Shown piece after piece: positions 27,184-36,341 of a stretch of DNA of 64,000 nt (the first letter of the stretch is position 1; each line of letters opens with the position of its first letter). The DNA is from an uncultured Pirellulaceae bacterium (GTDB lineage: Bacteria > Planctomycetota > Planctomycetia > Pirellulales > Pirellulaceae). Both the position numbers and the translations under genes were made by a program. Location of the stretch: contig CALKCK010000020.1 of assembly GCA_938083195.1 (NCBI GenBank), positions 62,001 to 126,000 on the forward strand, given 5' to 3'. The notes under the pieces are model-generated. The model saw only the letters and a list, made by a program, of their open reading frames with translations, ran no database searches and was not told the origin of the DNA.

Positions 27184-30100
27184 TTATGCCGCGTCGCCCT
27201 CAGTTCGCTGCAACGCCTCATCCGAAATATGACCGTCCTCACTCACGTCTTCGAACCTGACGCTTACTCGTTTAGAGACGCCAGACTCCTGCATCGTAAT
27301 ACCGTAAAGTGTCGTCGCAGCGGTCATCGTCTTTTTTGAGTGAGTCACTATCACGAATTTCGTCCATCCAAGAAAACTCTTCAAGACATCGACGAAACGC
27401 CCGATATTCGCCTCGTCAAACGGAGCATCAACCTCATCGAGAACGCAAAACGGACTTGGACGAAATTGGAAAATTGCCATCAACAACGAAACGGCCGTCA
27501 ACGCCTTCTCACCACCGCTAAGTAGGGAATTACTAAACTCCGGTTTACCCGGTGGGGTAGCAATAATTTCTACTCCCGCCTCTAGCGGATCGACGTCAGG
27601 CTCAAGAATGATATCCGCCTTGCCTCCACCAAACGTCTGCCTGAACAACTTCTGAAAGTTAAGGCGAATTGCCTCCAACGTTTCGACAAACAACTTTCGA
27701 CTATCGTTATCAATACGAACAATTATCTTCTCTAAGGTCTCTTTGGCTTGGACTAAATCCTGATATTGTTCGTCCATCGCCAGGTAACGCCCCTCTAATT
27801 CCTCAAGCTCTTTCAGGGCATCAAGATTGACTGAACCGATAGCGCCAATCTTTTTACGGAGTTGACTGATTTCAGTATCAACCTCATCTCGCTGCTCTTG
27901 CTCTTCATCAGAAGAAGATTCCTCCTGGGTAGCGAGATCTATTCCATAGTCATCAAGCATTCGTTCCGCCAACTGAGAACGCTGCATCCCGATCTTTTCG
28001 ATCCGCAGCTTTGCGGAGTTAATTTTTTCTTCCGTCGATCGCAGCAGATCACGATTCGCACTCAATTCAGTTGACATTTCGCGACGTGTTGTATCCACCG
28101 CAAGTCGATCTTGGGTAAATTGCGTCAACAGGTCGGCAAGTTCATTTTTTTGATCAGTCAGTTCAGCAATCTCAGTATTGGATCGTTCAATCTCTGTTTT
28201 CGCAGTCTGAGTTGCCGCCTCATCACCCTCTCGCTGTGATTCGAGTTGGGTTTCAACTTTCTGTAACTCTTCATATTCCTGCCGGATATGATTGACGCGA
28301 GATTGAGCGCCCGACATGACCTGCTCAGCCTTCGCGAGGTTTACTTTCGCCGCAGTCAACAACTGCTCGACTTCAACTCGCCTTTCAGCAGATTGCGTCG
28401 ATTCAACTTCGTTACTATCGATTGCGGATTGCAACCGTTTAATTTCCGACTCACTCTCAATCAAACTCGCACGATCACCGTTTAATTTTTCGCTGACCGC
28501 TGTCAATCTTCCATCATGCTGAGCGAGATCCTGATTCGCAGTTTCCAATTGAGACTCAGTTTGCTGAATCTGTTTTTCAGCAGCCATTGCTTGATTTTTT
28601 TGATCTGACAATCGTGTCGAAAGATCACTGTTGGTATCAATTTGTGCCTGAACACGCTCCTGAGCGTCGGTTTCTTTTACGACGAGATCCTGAACCTGCT
28701 CCCGACACAAACCTATTTGTTCGTCCAGTCGAATTAGTTCTCGCTTGAGTGCCCGGAGTTCACTGCGGCGTGAAACCAAGCCCGAAGTAATCGATTTCGG
28801 CCCCACGACGAGGGCACCATCGGCTTCAACGATTTCTCCGTCGAGTGTTACAAAGCGAACTTTTTCCGCAGTGGAATGCTTCCCATGCAACTCCAATGCG
28901 TCGGCAAGTGTCTTGACGACCCAAGTGCCCCCTAACAACTGCCGAATAAACGGCACGTAAGGCGGCTCGACCTGAACCAAACGATCGGCGCGGCCAATAA
29001 CTCCTGGTGCACCGTTTAAATTGACATTGGGATCAGTTCCAAACGTGGGAGGTGAATCGAGCTGAATCAAACCAACCCGCCCATTCAGCTTAAGCTTCTC
29101 TTCGGCAATCTCCCTGGTTAGGAGACGACCATCGACAACTACAAATTGAGCTAACTCGCCCAGGGCGACATCAACAATCGCGGCGTGCTGTACATTGACG
29201 GAAACCAGATCGGCAACCAACCCGATCACATCTCCCATTGGCCCTGCAGGGTTTAATTTAGCCTCCTGCAATAACTCTTTTGCTCCCGCGTTAATCCCCT
29301 CGAGGCTTTTCTCTAATTCCTCAATCACTTCAGCTCGCTGAGCGAGACCAGATTGCTGGTTGGTGAGGTCCGACATCCGCTCTCGTCGCCCGGCCAGCTC
29401 CGATTTCAAATGATCATATTCCTTGCGGGCGATCGCCAACGCCGAGTCATTCGATTCGGCTTCCTCTTGCAAGCGATTCCGTTCCGCGGTGAATCCTTCC
29501 CATGATTCCCGATGAGCACCCAAAGCCGTCTCGAGCCCGTTAATTGACTTGGCTGTTTTGGATTTGGATTCATGGAGAGTTTCGACTTGGGATTCCGCAG
29601 CACTCACGGCGCGTCCGACTAGCGTCGCCGATTCTATATACTCGGAGACCTTGATCCGTTTTTCTTCATTACCAACACGGAATAGCTTTATTTTTGCATC
29701 CAACTCACCAATCTCAGTTTCGAGTCCGGCAAGCCCTGTAGATGCACTTTCAAAATTTGTGTTTGCTGACTCCGCTTCTGCTTCAATCGCATGAATACGG
29801 TTCTGAAATTCTTGAGCCCGCTGACTAGATCGCTCTAGCTGCTCGCGCACCTGCGATTCGCGAGCGTCAAGGTCTTCAAGCCTCGATTGGTTTAAGGTCA
29901 GACGTGATTCTACTTGAGCGAGCGTTTCTCTGATCTGCGTCGCCGATTCCTGATGCTGAGTCAAGCCATTTGATATTTCATCAAGGCGATCCTCAATTTG
30001 CTTCGTTTCAACTTTCTTTGAGTCGATACTCCCAGTCAATTCTCCCGCAAGTTCGGAATCAGCAGCGAATTCAAGTTCAATCTTCGCGAGCTTCTCGGTA

Positions 30101-30816
30101 AACGTCCGGTAGTCCTTAAGACCAACAAAAGTTCGCAACTGCTGCAAACGATCCGAGTACTCTTTGTATCGCGCAGCCTTAGACGCCTGAGACTTCACAC
30201 TGCGGTAACGACTTCCAACCTCATCGACAATGTCAGCCAACCGAACGAGGTTCGCTTCGACTCTGCCAAGCCGTCGTTGAGCGTCAACTTTCTTTGCTTT
30301 AAAACGACTGATACCCGCCGCTTCTTCGAAAATTGCGCGGCGATCTTTGGCATTGGTCGAGAGCATTCGCTCAACCTTACCCTGCTCAATCAGACTATAG
30401 GCGTCGGTTCCAACCCCCGTCCCGCGAAACAGTTCTCGAATATCCTTTAGCCGACTGGTTTCACCGTTGATCAGATATTCAGATTCGCCGCTGCGGTACA
30501 CCCTCCGACTAACGTGCACTTCATCCGCATCAAAAGCGAACCGCTGGTCTGAATTATCAAGTACGATCGTAGCGGTTGCCGAATTGGATGGACGCCGAGA
30601 ATTCGCGCCGGAAGAGCCTTTGAAGATGACATCCGACATGTCCTTACCGCGCAAGCTTTTCGCACTTTGCTCACCCAGAACCCATTTGATCGCGTCGACG
30701 ATATTCGACTTTCCCGAGCCATTAGGACCCACGACAACCGTGATCCCCGGCGGGAATTCAAATCGGGTTTTGTCAGCAAAGCTTTTGAACCCACTGAGTT
30801 CAAGCGCCTTTAGCAT
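27184..30816 (-). CDS. smc: Chromosome partition protein SMC
   Basis: SMC is the ATPase core of the condensin complex that organises and segregates the chromosome with ScpA and ScpB. The 1210-residue length is typical. Walker A GPNGSGKSN with Lys36 is in the N-terminal head. Coiled coil runs from about residue 170 to 500 and 670 to 1020. The hinge lies between (GDVIGLVADLVSV... to VVGPKS). The C-terminal head has the signature LLSGGEKALTAVSLL and Walker B CVLDEVDAPFDEAN. It starts 34 nt after the stop of the FlgI-like lipoprotein gene, so the two are likely cotranscribed. scpA and scpB are not present. Confidence 0.97.
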   Translation of the reverse strand: MLKALELSGFKSFADKTRFEFPPGITVVVGPNGSGKSNIVDAIKWVLGEQSAKSLRGKDMSDVIFKGSSGANSRRPSNSATATIVLDNSDQRFAFDADEVHVSRRVYRSGESEYLINGETSRLKDIRELFRGTGVGTDAYSLIEQGKVERMLSTNAKDRRAIFEEAAGISRFKAKKVDAQRRLGRVEANLVRLADIVDEVGSRYRSVKSQASKAARYKEYSDRLQQLRTFVGLKDYRTFTEKLAKIELEFAADSELAGELTGSIDSKKVETKQIEDRLDEISNGLTQHQESATQIRETLAQVESRLTLNQSRLEDLDARESQVREQLERSSQRAQEFQNRIHAIEAEAESANTNFESASTGLAGLETEIGELDAKIKLFRVGNEEKRIKVSEYIESATLVGRAVSAAESQVETLHESKSKTAKSINGLETALGAHRESWEGFTAERNRLQEEAESNDSALAIARKEYDHLKSELAGRRERMSDLTNQQSGLAQRAEVIEELEKSLEGINAGAKELLQEAKLNPAGPMGDVIGLVADLVSVNVQHAAIVDVALGELAQFVVVDGRLLTREIAEEKLKLNGRVGLIQLDSPPTFGTDPNVNLNGAPGVIGRADRLVQVEPPYVPFIRQLLGGTWVVKTLADALELHGKHSTAEKVRFVTLDGEIVEADGALVVGPKSITSGLVSRRSELRALKRELIRLDEQIGLCREQVQDLVVKETDAQERVQAQIDTNSDLSTRLSDQKNQAMAAEKQIQQTESQLETANQDLAQHDGRLTAVSEKLNGDRASLIESESEIKRLQSAIDSNEVESTQSAERRVEVEQLLTAAKVNLAKAEQVMSGAQSRVNHIRQEYEELQKVETQLESQREGDEAATQTAKTEIERSNTEIAELTDQKNELADLLTQFTQDRLAVDTTRREMSTELSANRDLLRSTEEKINSAKLRIEKIGMQRSQLAERMLDDYGIDLATQEESSSDEEQEQRDEVDTEISQLRKKIGAIGSVNLDALKELEELEGRYLAMDEQYQDLVQAKETLEKIIVRIDNDSRKLFVETLEAIRLNFQKLFRQTFGGGKADIILEPDVDPLEAGVEIIATPPGKPEFSNSLLSGGEKALTAVSLLMAIFQFRPSPFCVLDEVDAPFDEANIGRFVDVLKSFLGWTKFVIVTHSKKTMTAATTLYGITMQESGVSKRVSVRFEDVSEDGHISDEALQRTEGDAA

Positions 30817-30850
30817 GCGTTGATACCGTTTTGATTAAAAAGCTGTGAGT

Positions 30851-32725
30851 TTATTCTTCACTATCCGTGAACCAATTCATCATCTTATCCCAATTGGAAT
30901 CATTATTACTTTTGATCTCAGCGTCAATCTCACCAACGGTCTCCTCCTCCACTCGAGGAACAACCGTTACTCGCTCATTACCAGTTCGGAACAATTCAGG
31001 CAAAGCCTCGGCAACGTACTTCTCAGATTTCTCAGCTGGAATCTCGTCACCATCTGGTGAATACTCCCGACCTAGTTTAGGAACCGCATTGACCACGAGA
31101 CGCGTGTTCAACATATCAGCCTTTTTGGCAGCACGGAACATCTTCATTTGGGGGCCATAACCATAGCCCATATCCGCAAGTGTTTTTACCAGATCGCCAA
31201 TGCGATTACTGCAGACCTTCTTCTCTTCTTCATCCGTTGAAAAACGATTCACAGAGACGGTGCCATTCCCATTCGCTCGTACAGTCAACCCCGTTTCAAC
31301 ATGGAGGAAGTTATCTGCAACCGTTTGATCCGTGCCAAAAACAATAATTTCAGGACGCTTTGATCGCGAGAAATGCAAGAGCGGCTCTGCTTCCGAAGGA
31401 ACGACATGCAAGAAGAAATCACTTGCCAACCAGTCTCCATCGACCAACGAATCGTTTGGCGATTGAGCAAGCAAAGCGCGAAAAGCTCCATAACGCGTCT
31501 CTGCACTCTGCAAGTCCAATAAATCAGCCAGGGCAATTGAAGCACTTACGTCGTTGAGAGACGATAACGCAGTAAGCGCATTCCAACGAAACGCCGGCTC
31601 CTCTTCTGCTGCTTTTTTCAAAATATCAACCCCATCGTCGTGCTCCATAAACGCCAGCGATTGAGCCGCATGGAACTGGACTTCAAGATCATGATGTCGC
31701 AAAGCACGCTTTAAGGCAGGAACGCCGTCGACGCCAAAGGCCTCCAAGCGAATTGCGGCCAAACCTGACTTTGCCGGCTCACCAATCTCCTGCTCCAAAG
31801 CCTCCAATCGGTTCACCCGATCGGTGGCGGACTCCGAATAGGCAATGTTCTTAACTACTGCCAAGTAACGGCCAATATTTTGTCGATAATTTTCAGGAAC
31901 CAAAAGTACGATATCCCGATTCGTCTTGGGCTCCGCAACGCCCTTCTTACCCGTGGCATCATCGGTGTCAAAGCGATCATTAATCGCACGAGAAATCCGC
32001 ATCGAAGTGCTGGCGGGAACATTGTCCTCACGTACTTTCAAGCCAAGCGGGCGATCAACCTTCGCCTTACCACCTCCAAGCACGACTCCACGAAGTTGAT
32101 TCGAAGGTTCTTGCTCCGACTCATAAAGGGCATCGACGAGAATTCTACCCCGTCCATAACCAGTCGCTCGCCCCTGCTTCAAACCGCCACCCAATCTCGC
32201 CATCGGCTGCATTCGAGTTTGCAAGATCATTCCGTTTTCCAAGCTCTTAGCTACGGAACCTCCGACCGTCACAACCTCTAAATCGTAATACTCACCCTTT
32301 TTAATTCCAGGCGGAAGCATGCCCTTGATCACCACGATCTCTGTATCCATACTCGCAATTAGCTTGCTCGGATTATCGATGCTTGAATTGGAACTCAGCG
32401 ATTTAAGAACAAGGTCTCGCTGTACATTTGGCTTCGCACTGCTACCAGTCCGCTCCAAATCATACGCCAACCCGACGCCCTCAACCTTCGCAAAATTCAA
32501 ACCGTATATACCGCATAGGTCGCCGACATATTTGGTCGTCGGCTCTTTATCTTCATATAATTGACTGATCGATTTCGTTTCGGGACTCTGTCCTCGCTTA
32601 ATCAAGTTTTGACAGCCCACCAAAGATAAAACGACAGAAACTGCCAGACAACAGATTCCCAAATTGAGAAAACGTTCATTTCCTCTGGTCGTATCTTTCG
32701 ACTCAAATGCATTTCGCACTGTCAT
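30851..32725 (-). CDS. Lipoprotein with FlgI-like domain and HEAT repeats
   Basis: I chose the ATG at 32725 (GGAAGG 6 nt upstream), giving 624 residues; the frame continues upstream to 32863 but without a signal peptide at its start. The N-terminus has a lipoprotein signal ending in LSLVGC. The next 250 residues resemble the flagellar P-ring protein FlgI: VVIKGMLPPGIKKGEYYDLEV, VGGSVAKSLENGMIL, and QTRMQPMARLGGG. About residues 315-450 contain HEAT-type helical repeats (GVPALKRALRHHDLEVQFHA, then FRWNALTALSSLND). The C-terminal 150 residues have no recognised domain. No flagellar genes are nearby, so this is probably not a P-ring. Its gene precedes smc. Confidence 0.7.
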   Translation of the reverse strand: MTVRNAFESKDTTRGNERFLNLGICCLAVSVVLSLVGCQNLIKRGQSPETKSISQLYEDKEPTTKYVGDLCGIYGLNFAKVEGVGLAYDLERTGSSAKPNVQRDLVLKSLSSNSSIDNPSKLIASMDTEIVVIKGMLPPGIKKGEYYDLEVVTVGGSVAKSLENGMILQTRMQPMARLGGGLKQGRATGYGRGRILVDALYESEQEPSNQLRGVVLGGGKAKVDRPLGLKVREDNVPASTSMRISRAINDRFDTDDATGKKGVAEPKTNRDIVLLVPENYRQNIGRYLAVVKNIAYSESATDRVNRLEALEQEIGEPAKSGLAAIRLEAFGVDGVPALKRALRHHDLEVQFHAAQSLAFMEHDDGVDILKKAAEEEPAFRWNALTALSSLNDVSASIALADLLDLQSAETRYGAFRALLAQSPNDSLVDGDWLASDFFLHVVPSEAEPLLHFSRSKRPEIIVFGTDQTVADNFLHVETGLTVRANGNGTVSVNRFSTDEEEKKVCSNRIGDLVKTLADMGYGYGPQMKMFRAAKKADMLNTRLVVNAVPKLGREYSPDGDEIPAEKSEKYVAEALPELFRTGNERVTVVPRVEEETVGEIDAEIKSNNDSNWDKMMNWFTDSEE

Positions 32726-33071
32726 ATCGCGCCTTCCCTGGCTCGCTCTTGCTTTAACTTTTAAACGCAACTTATGCGCTAAACGATTACTATCTGGGTG
32801 GAAATTACGTTCATTCGCAAACGGGGTCAACGGCAAACCCTCGGCGATGCCAATCGATCTCACGATACGGTGCTTTAGGCAAACAGGGAAGCCAGAGATG
32901 CTAGCACAAGCCTAATGCGCATTGAAATCTCGCAATCAAACGGGCCAAGTGAAACCCATTCCACGGAAACGAAAATGCCCGCGTCTTTTTTTGTAGGCAT
33001 ATCTTAGATAGCATATAAGCTTGTACCGTTTTCAATCTCTCGGCAGCTCGATAACTCAGGACAACAAACCA
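32726..33071. other. Divergent intergenic region upstream of the SASA/SGNH gene
   Basis: It should contain promoters for both flanking genes. A weak inverted repeat ATGCC / GGCAT flanks a T-rich loop near 32974-33000. No gene or RNA is recognised. Confidence 0.35.
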
Positions 33072-34694
33072 ATGCGACCACTCAAATTATTTGGCCTGAT
33101 CCTTCTCGGCTTTACTGCCACACAATCGATTCAGCTAGACGAGGAAGTGAAGGCGCAAACGAAAGAACGGCCAATTGCACGAGTTTTCATTCTTGCTGGG
33201 CAATCAAACATGCAGGGGCATGCCGTGGTCGATTTGGATCACCCCGAGTATTACAACGGCGGAAAAGGGATCCTGACCACCGTGATGCGAGAGCCGGAAA
33301 ACAAATTACGAATGTCACACCTTCTCAACTCTGACGGTAGCTGGCGGGTTCGAGAGGATGCTTTTTGTTGGTATCGAACCGACGATGAACTCAAAACGGG
33401 TGGAGTTTCGATTGGTTTTGCAGCCTACGGCGGCGAGCCGCACCACTTTGGTCCTGAGATGCAATTTGGACACGTGGTTGGCGACGCATTCAACGACCCG
33501 ATCCTGATTATTAAAACAGCCTGGGGAGGGAAGAGCTTGATGACAGACTTCCGGCCCCCAAGCTCCGGCGGGGAAGTTGGTCCGTTTTATATCCGCATGC
33601 TAGAGCAGCTTGGCGAGGCGATGGAAGACGCGCCAAATAAGATCCCGGCGTTAAAGGGCCACGAGCTCGTCATCTCGGGATTTGTCTGGCAACAAGGCTG
33701 GAATGACATGTGCGATCAAGATGCAATCAATCAATACACCGACAATTTAGTAAATTTCATTTCGGATATTCGCAAGCAAGTCGGTATCCGAGACATGCCT
33801 TTTGTTTTTGGCGAACTTGGAAACGGTGGCCCGACAGAAGAAGGCAGCATGAAAAAATTCCGTGACGCCCAGGCAGCCGTTGCTGCAAAGGGAATCAACA
33901 ACGTTTCGTACGTAGAAACGACTGAATTTGCTCGCTTACCAGAAAACTCTCCCAATCAAGGTCACGGCCACCACTGGTACGGGAATGCCGAGAGCTACTT
34001 TCTGCTTGGAGATGCACTAGGAGAGGCGATGGTCAAGCTTTTGAAAGACGAAGCCGATGCTGACCGAGAACAAAAGTCACGTGTGCTAATACTCGGCGAT
34101 TCGATTTCAATTGGCTACACTCCAACCGTCCAAAAACTTCTAGCCAATGAAGCCGTCGTCATCAGACCAATGCAGAGCGCCAACAAGCCCGAAAATTGCG
34201 CTGGCACCGACAACGGCGTTGCCAACATTGATCGATGGCTAAAGATTGATGGCGGCAACTGGGATGTTATTCACTTTAACTTTGGGCTACACGACCTGAA
34301 ACATGTGAATGCGAAAACCGGCAAAAACTCCAACAACGCGACCGACCCCCTGCAATCTAACCCAGAAGACTATCAACGACAATTAAAAGAGATCGTTAGT
34401 AAGCTGAAAAAAACGAACGCCCAATTGATCCTTTGTACAACAACGCCCGTCCCGACTGGGGCGAAGCCACTCCGAGAAGAAACATCCCCTCCGATATACA
34501 ACGAAATCGCAAAAACAATTGCCCAGGAAAACGCGATTGAAGTCAACGACCTTTACGCCTATTCCCTAGACCGGCTAAGCGAAATCCAGCGACCTGCAAA
34601 CGTACACTTCTCGGCAGAGGGCTCTCAGGCACTGGGAAAAGAAGTCGCCGCTGCAATTGCTAAAGCTCTCGCCAAGCAAAACCATAAGAAATAA
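33072..34694 (+). CDS. Exported two-domain esterase: SASA-type acetylesterase plus SGNH hydrolase
   Basis: The ATG at 33072 gives a signal peptide (MRPLKLFGLILLGFTATQS); the upstream TTG at 33021 is less likely. The 540-residue product has an N-terminal SASA/DUF303 domain (FILAGQSNMQGH with the nucleophile Ser region, SGFVWQQGWNDM, GNAESYFLLGDALGEAM). A second domain of the SGNH/GDSL type has VLILGDSISIGYTP, the block-III-like HFNFGLHDL, and the C-terminal NVHFSAEGSQALG with Asn/His. It probably removes acetyl groups from sugars outside the cytoplasm. Fusion of two esterase domains is unusual but known among planctomycetes. Confidence 0.8.
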   Translation: MRPLKLFGLILLGFTATQSIQLDEEVKAQTKERPIARVFILAGQSNMQGHAVVDLDHPEYYNGGKGILTTVMREPENKLRMSHLLNSDGSWRVREDAFCWYRTDDELKTGGVSIGFAAYGGEPHHFGPEMQFGHVVGDAFNDPILIIKTAWGGKSLMTDFRPPSSGGEVGPFYIRMLEQLGEAMEDAPNKIPALKGHELVISGFVWQQGWNDMCDQDAINQYTDNLVNFISDIRKQVGIRDMPFVFGELGNGGPTEEGSMKKFRDAQAAVAAKGINNVSYVETTEFARLPENSPNQGHGHHWYGNAESYFLLGDALGEAMVKLLKDEADADREQKSRVLILGDSISIGYTPTVQKLLANEAVVIRPMQSANKPENCAGTDNGVANIDRWLKIDGGNWDVIHFNFGLHDLKHVNAKTGKNSNNATDPLQSNPEDYQRQLKEIVSKLKKTNAQLILCTTTPVPTGAKPLREETSPPIYNEIAKTIAQENAIEVNDLYAYSLDRLSEIQRPANVHFSAEGSQALGKEVAAAIAKALAKQNHKK

Positions 34695-34701
34695 TTTCAG
34701 A

Positions 34702-36021
34702 CTATTTTACGTGGCGAGCAACCGCAAACACCAACTGTTTTTCGACGACTGACTTAGCAGACCAGTCAAATTCAATTACCTCTCGGGACTTAGTGACGTA
34801 ACGGTTGGTAAAACCAAACACCGGTTCACCAAATTCGAGTTTTGCCATCGCCACTTTAGTTGCTTCTCGGTCATCCGGATGCACAAAATCCAAAAATGGT
34901 CGAGCAAGTAATTCCCGTTCGGTATAACCAAGAACCCGATTGAAATTCGCATTGACCCTACGGAAGTATCCGTCGAATCCAGCGATACAGAACAGATCCA
35001 AGGACAACTCAAAAAACTGACTAATGTCGTTCTTCAGGCGGTCGAGCGCCGAATCGCTGTAAATCGCCATTTCCTTCGCGAGGATCCCTGCATCCCAAGG
35101 CCGGTCGGAAGGATTCGGCTGAAGGCACAATTTTGCCAGTCGAATAAGCGCCTTGTCGTAGACCGAACAATCCAACCGAGCATAGGCGTTTGACAGATCT
35201 GATTTTTTGGCCAACTGTAAAACTTCAGTCGCACTGTCCCCTAAATAAGGCGGACGGCCGGTAAGAATTTCGCACAAGATTGCCCCCAAACAAAATACAT
35301 CCGTTCGCTTGTTGACCTGCCCTCCATTGGCTTGCTCGGGCGCCATATACGGCAGCGTGCCATGCACCCGCCCATTCTCGACAGTACTTTGTTCAGACTC
35401 AGAATTACCAGTTGCCAAAAATCCAGCCGCCGATTGATGGGACGGTTCGTCTGAATCAACGGAGCGAGCGAGCCCCCAGTCCATAAGATGAACTTCCCCA
35501 AACTCACCCACCATAATATTGGCCGGCTTGAGATCCAGATGAATGAAATGCTGCGAATGGGTATACGCCATCACTTGGCAGACATACGAAAACACACGCA
35601 ATAACTGTGCGCTTGGATTCTCACGATTACTGCGTTCTCGAATTAGCGAGCCGAGTGTCTCACCCTCCACCAGCTTCATTACGTGAAAAGGCCTTCCACC
35701 GGCAGTTCGCCCAAACTCATAAATGCGTACGACCCCAGGGTGCTGCAACCGACCCATAATCTTGGCCTCTTGAATGAAGGCCATTACCGCTTCATCAGAA
35801 TTACCGTGACCGCAACTGAGAAGCTTGACGGCAACATCTCGATTTAAATCAAGATCACGGGCGCGAAAAACAACTCCCATCCCGCCACGGCCAATTTCGT
35901 CGCTCAGTTGATACCGACTGGTCGCCTCAATGTATTCATCAGGATCCGCATCTTTAATTTCGAAAATATCCGACGTTTTCGTGTCCGATAAATTGCCATG
36001 CCTTGTTGAATCCATACGCAC
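34702..36021 (-). CDS. Serine/threonine protein kinase with C-terminal PAS domain
   Basis: The 439-residue protein has a Hanks-type kinase domain at residues 37-310: GRGGMGVVF loop, Lys66 in AVKLL, Glu85, catalytic HLDLKPAN with Asp163 and Asn168, and metal-binding Asp181 in DWG in place of DFG. TLPYMAPEQ marks the activation segment end. Residues about 335-439 form a PAS domain (FFELSLDLFCIAGFDGYFRRVNANF, GYTERELLARPFLDFVHPDD). There is no membrane segment, so it is cytosolic and the PAS domain likely senses a ligand or redox signal that sets kinase activity. It converges with the esterase gene with 7 bp between the stops. Confidence 0.92.
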   Translation of the reverse strand: MRMDSTRHGNLSDTKTSDIFEIKDADPDEYIEATSRYQLSDEIGRGGMGVVFRARDLDLNRDVAVKLLSCGHGNSDEAVMAFIQEAKIMGRLQHPGVVRIYEFGRTAGGRPFHVMKLVEGETLGSLIRERSNRENPSAQLLRVFSYVCQVMAYTHSQHFIHLDLKPANIMVGEFGEVHLMDWGLARSVDSDEPSHQSAAGFLATGNSESEQSTVENGRVHGTLPYMAPEQANGGQVNKRTDVFCLGAILCEILTGRPPYLGDSATEVLQLAKKSDLSNAYARLDCSVYDKALIRLAKLCLQPNPSDRPWDAGILAKEMAIYSDSALDRLKNDISQFFELSLDLFCIAGFDGYFRRVNANFNRVLGYTERELLARPFLDFVHPDDREATKVAMAKLEFGEPVFGFTNRYVTKSREVIEFDWSAKSVVEKQLVFAVARHVK

Positions 36022-36341
36022 TCCGACCTGTATTTGACGAGAGACACTTGCAATCTTTAATTACGAAATTACGAATAAACCTCGACGAGCCGCTCGTTGA
36101 TTATTTTAGATGGTGTAGAGCATGGAGCAAAACAAAAAACCAAAAGTACAATTAGTCATCCCCAGCATTTCATTTGGGGACGCCAACTTCCCCAATCTCG
36201 GCCTGGATCATGGAAACGACGGAATCTCAACACCGGCCAAACTCTGATTCTTGAAACCTGTGTTTAACAGAAAATAAAAACTGGCAACGATGACTAAAAC
36301 TAGCAATACGCTCCGCGACAGGGCGGACCGAACAGTCAATT
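36022..36341. other. Intergenic region between the UvrD-type helicase and the kinase
   Basis: A short hairpin CCCCA / TGGGG near 36170-36200 is the only structure I see. No gene is recognised in these 320 bp. Confidence 0.35.
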
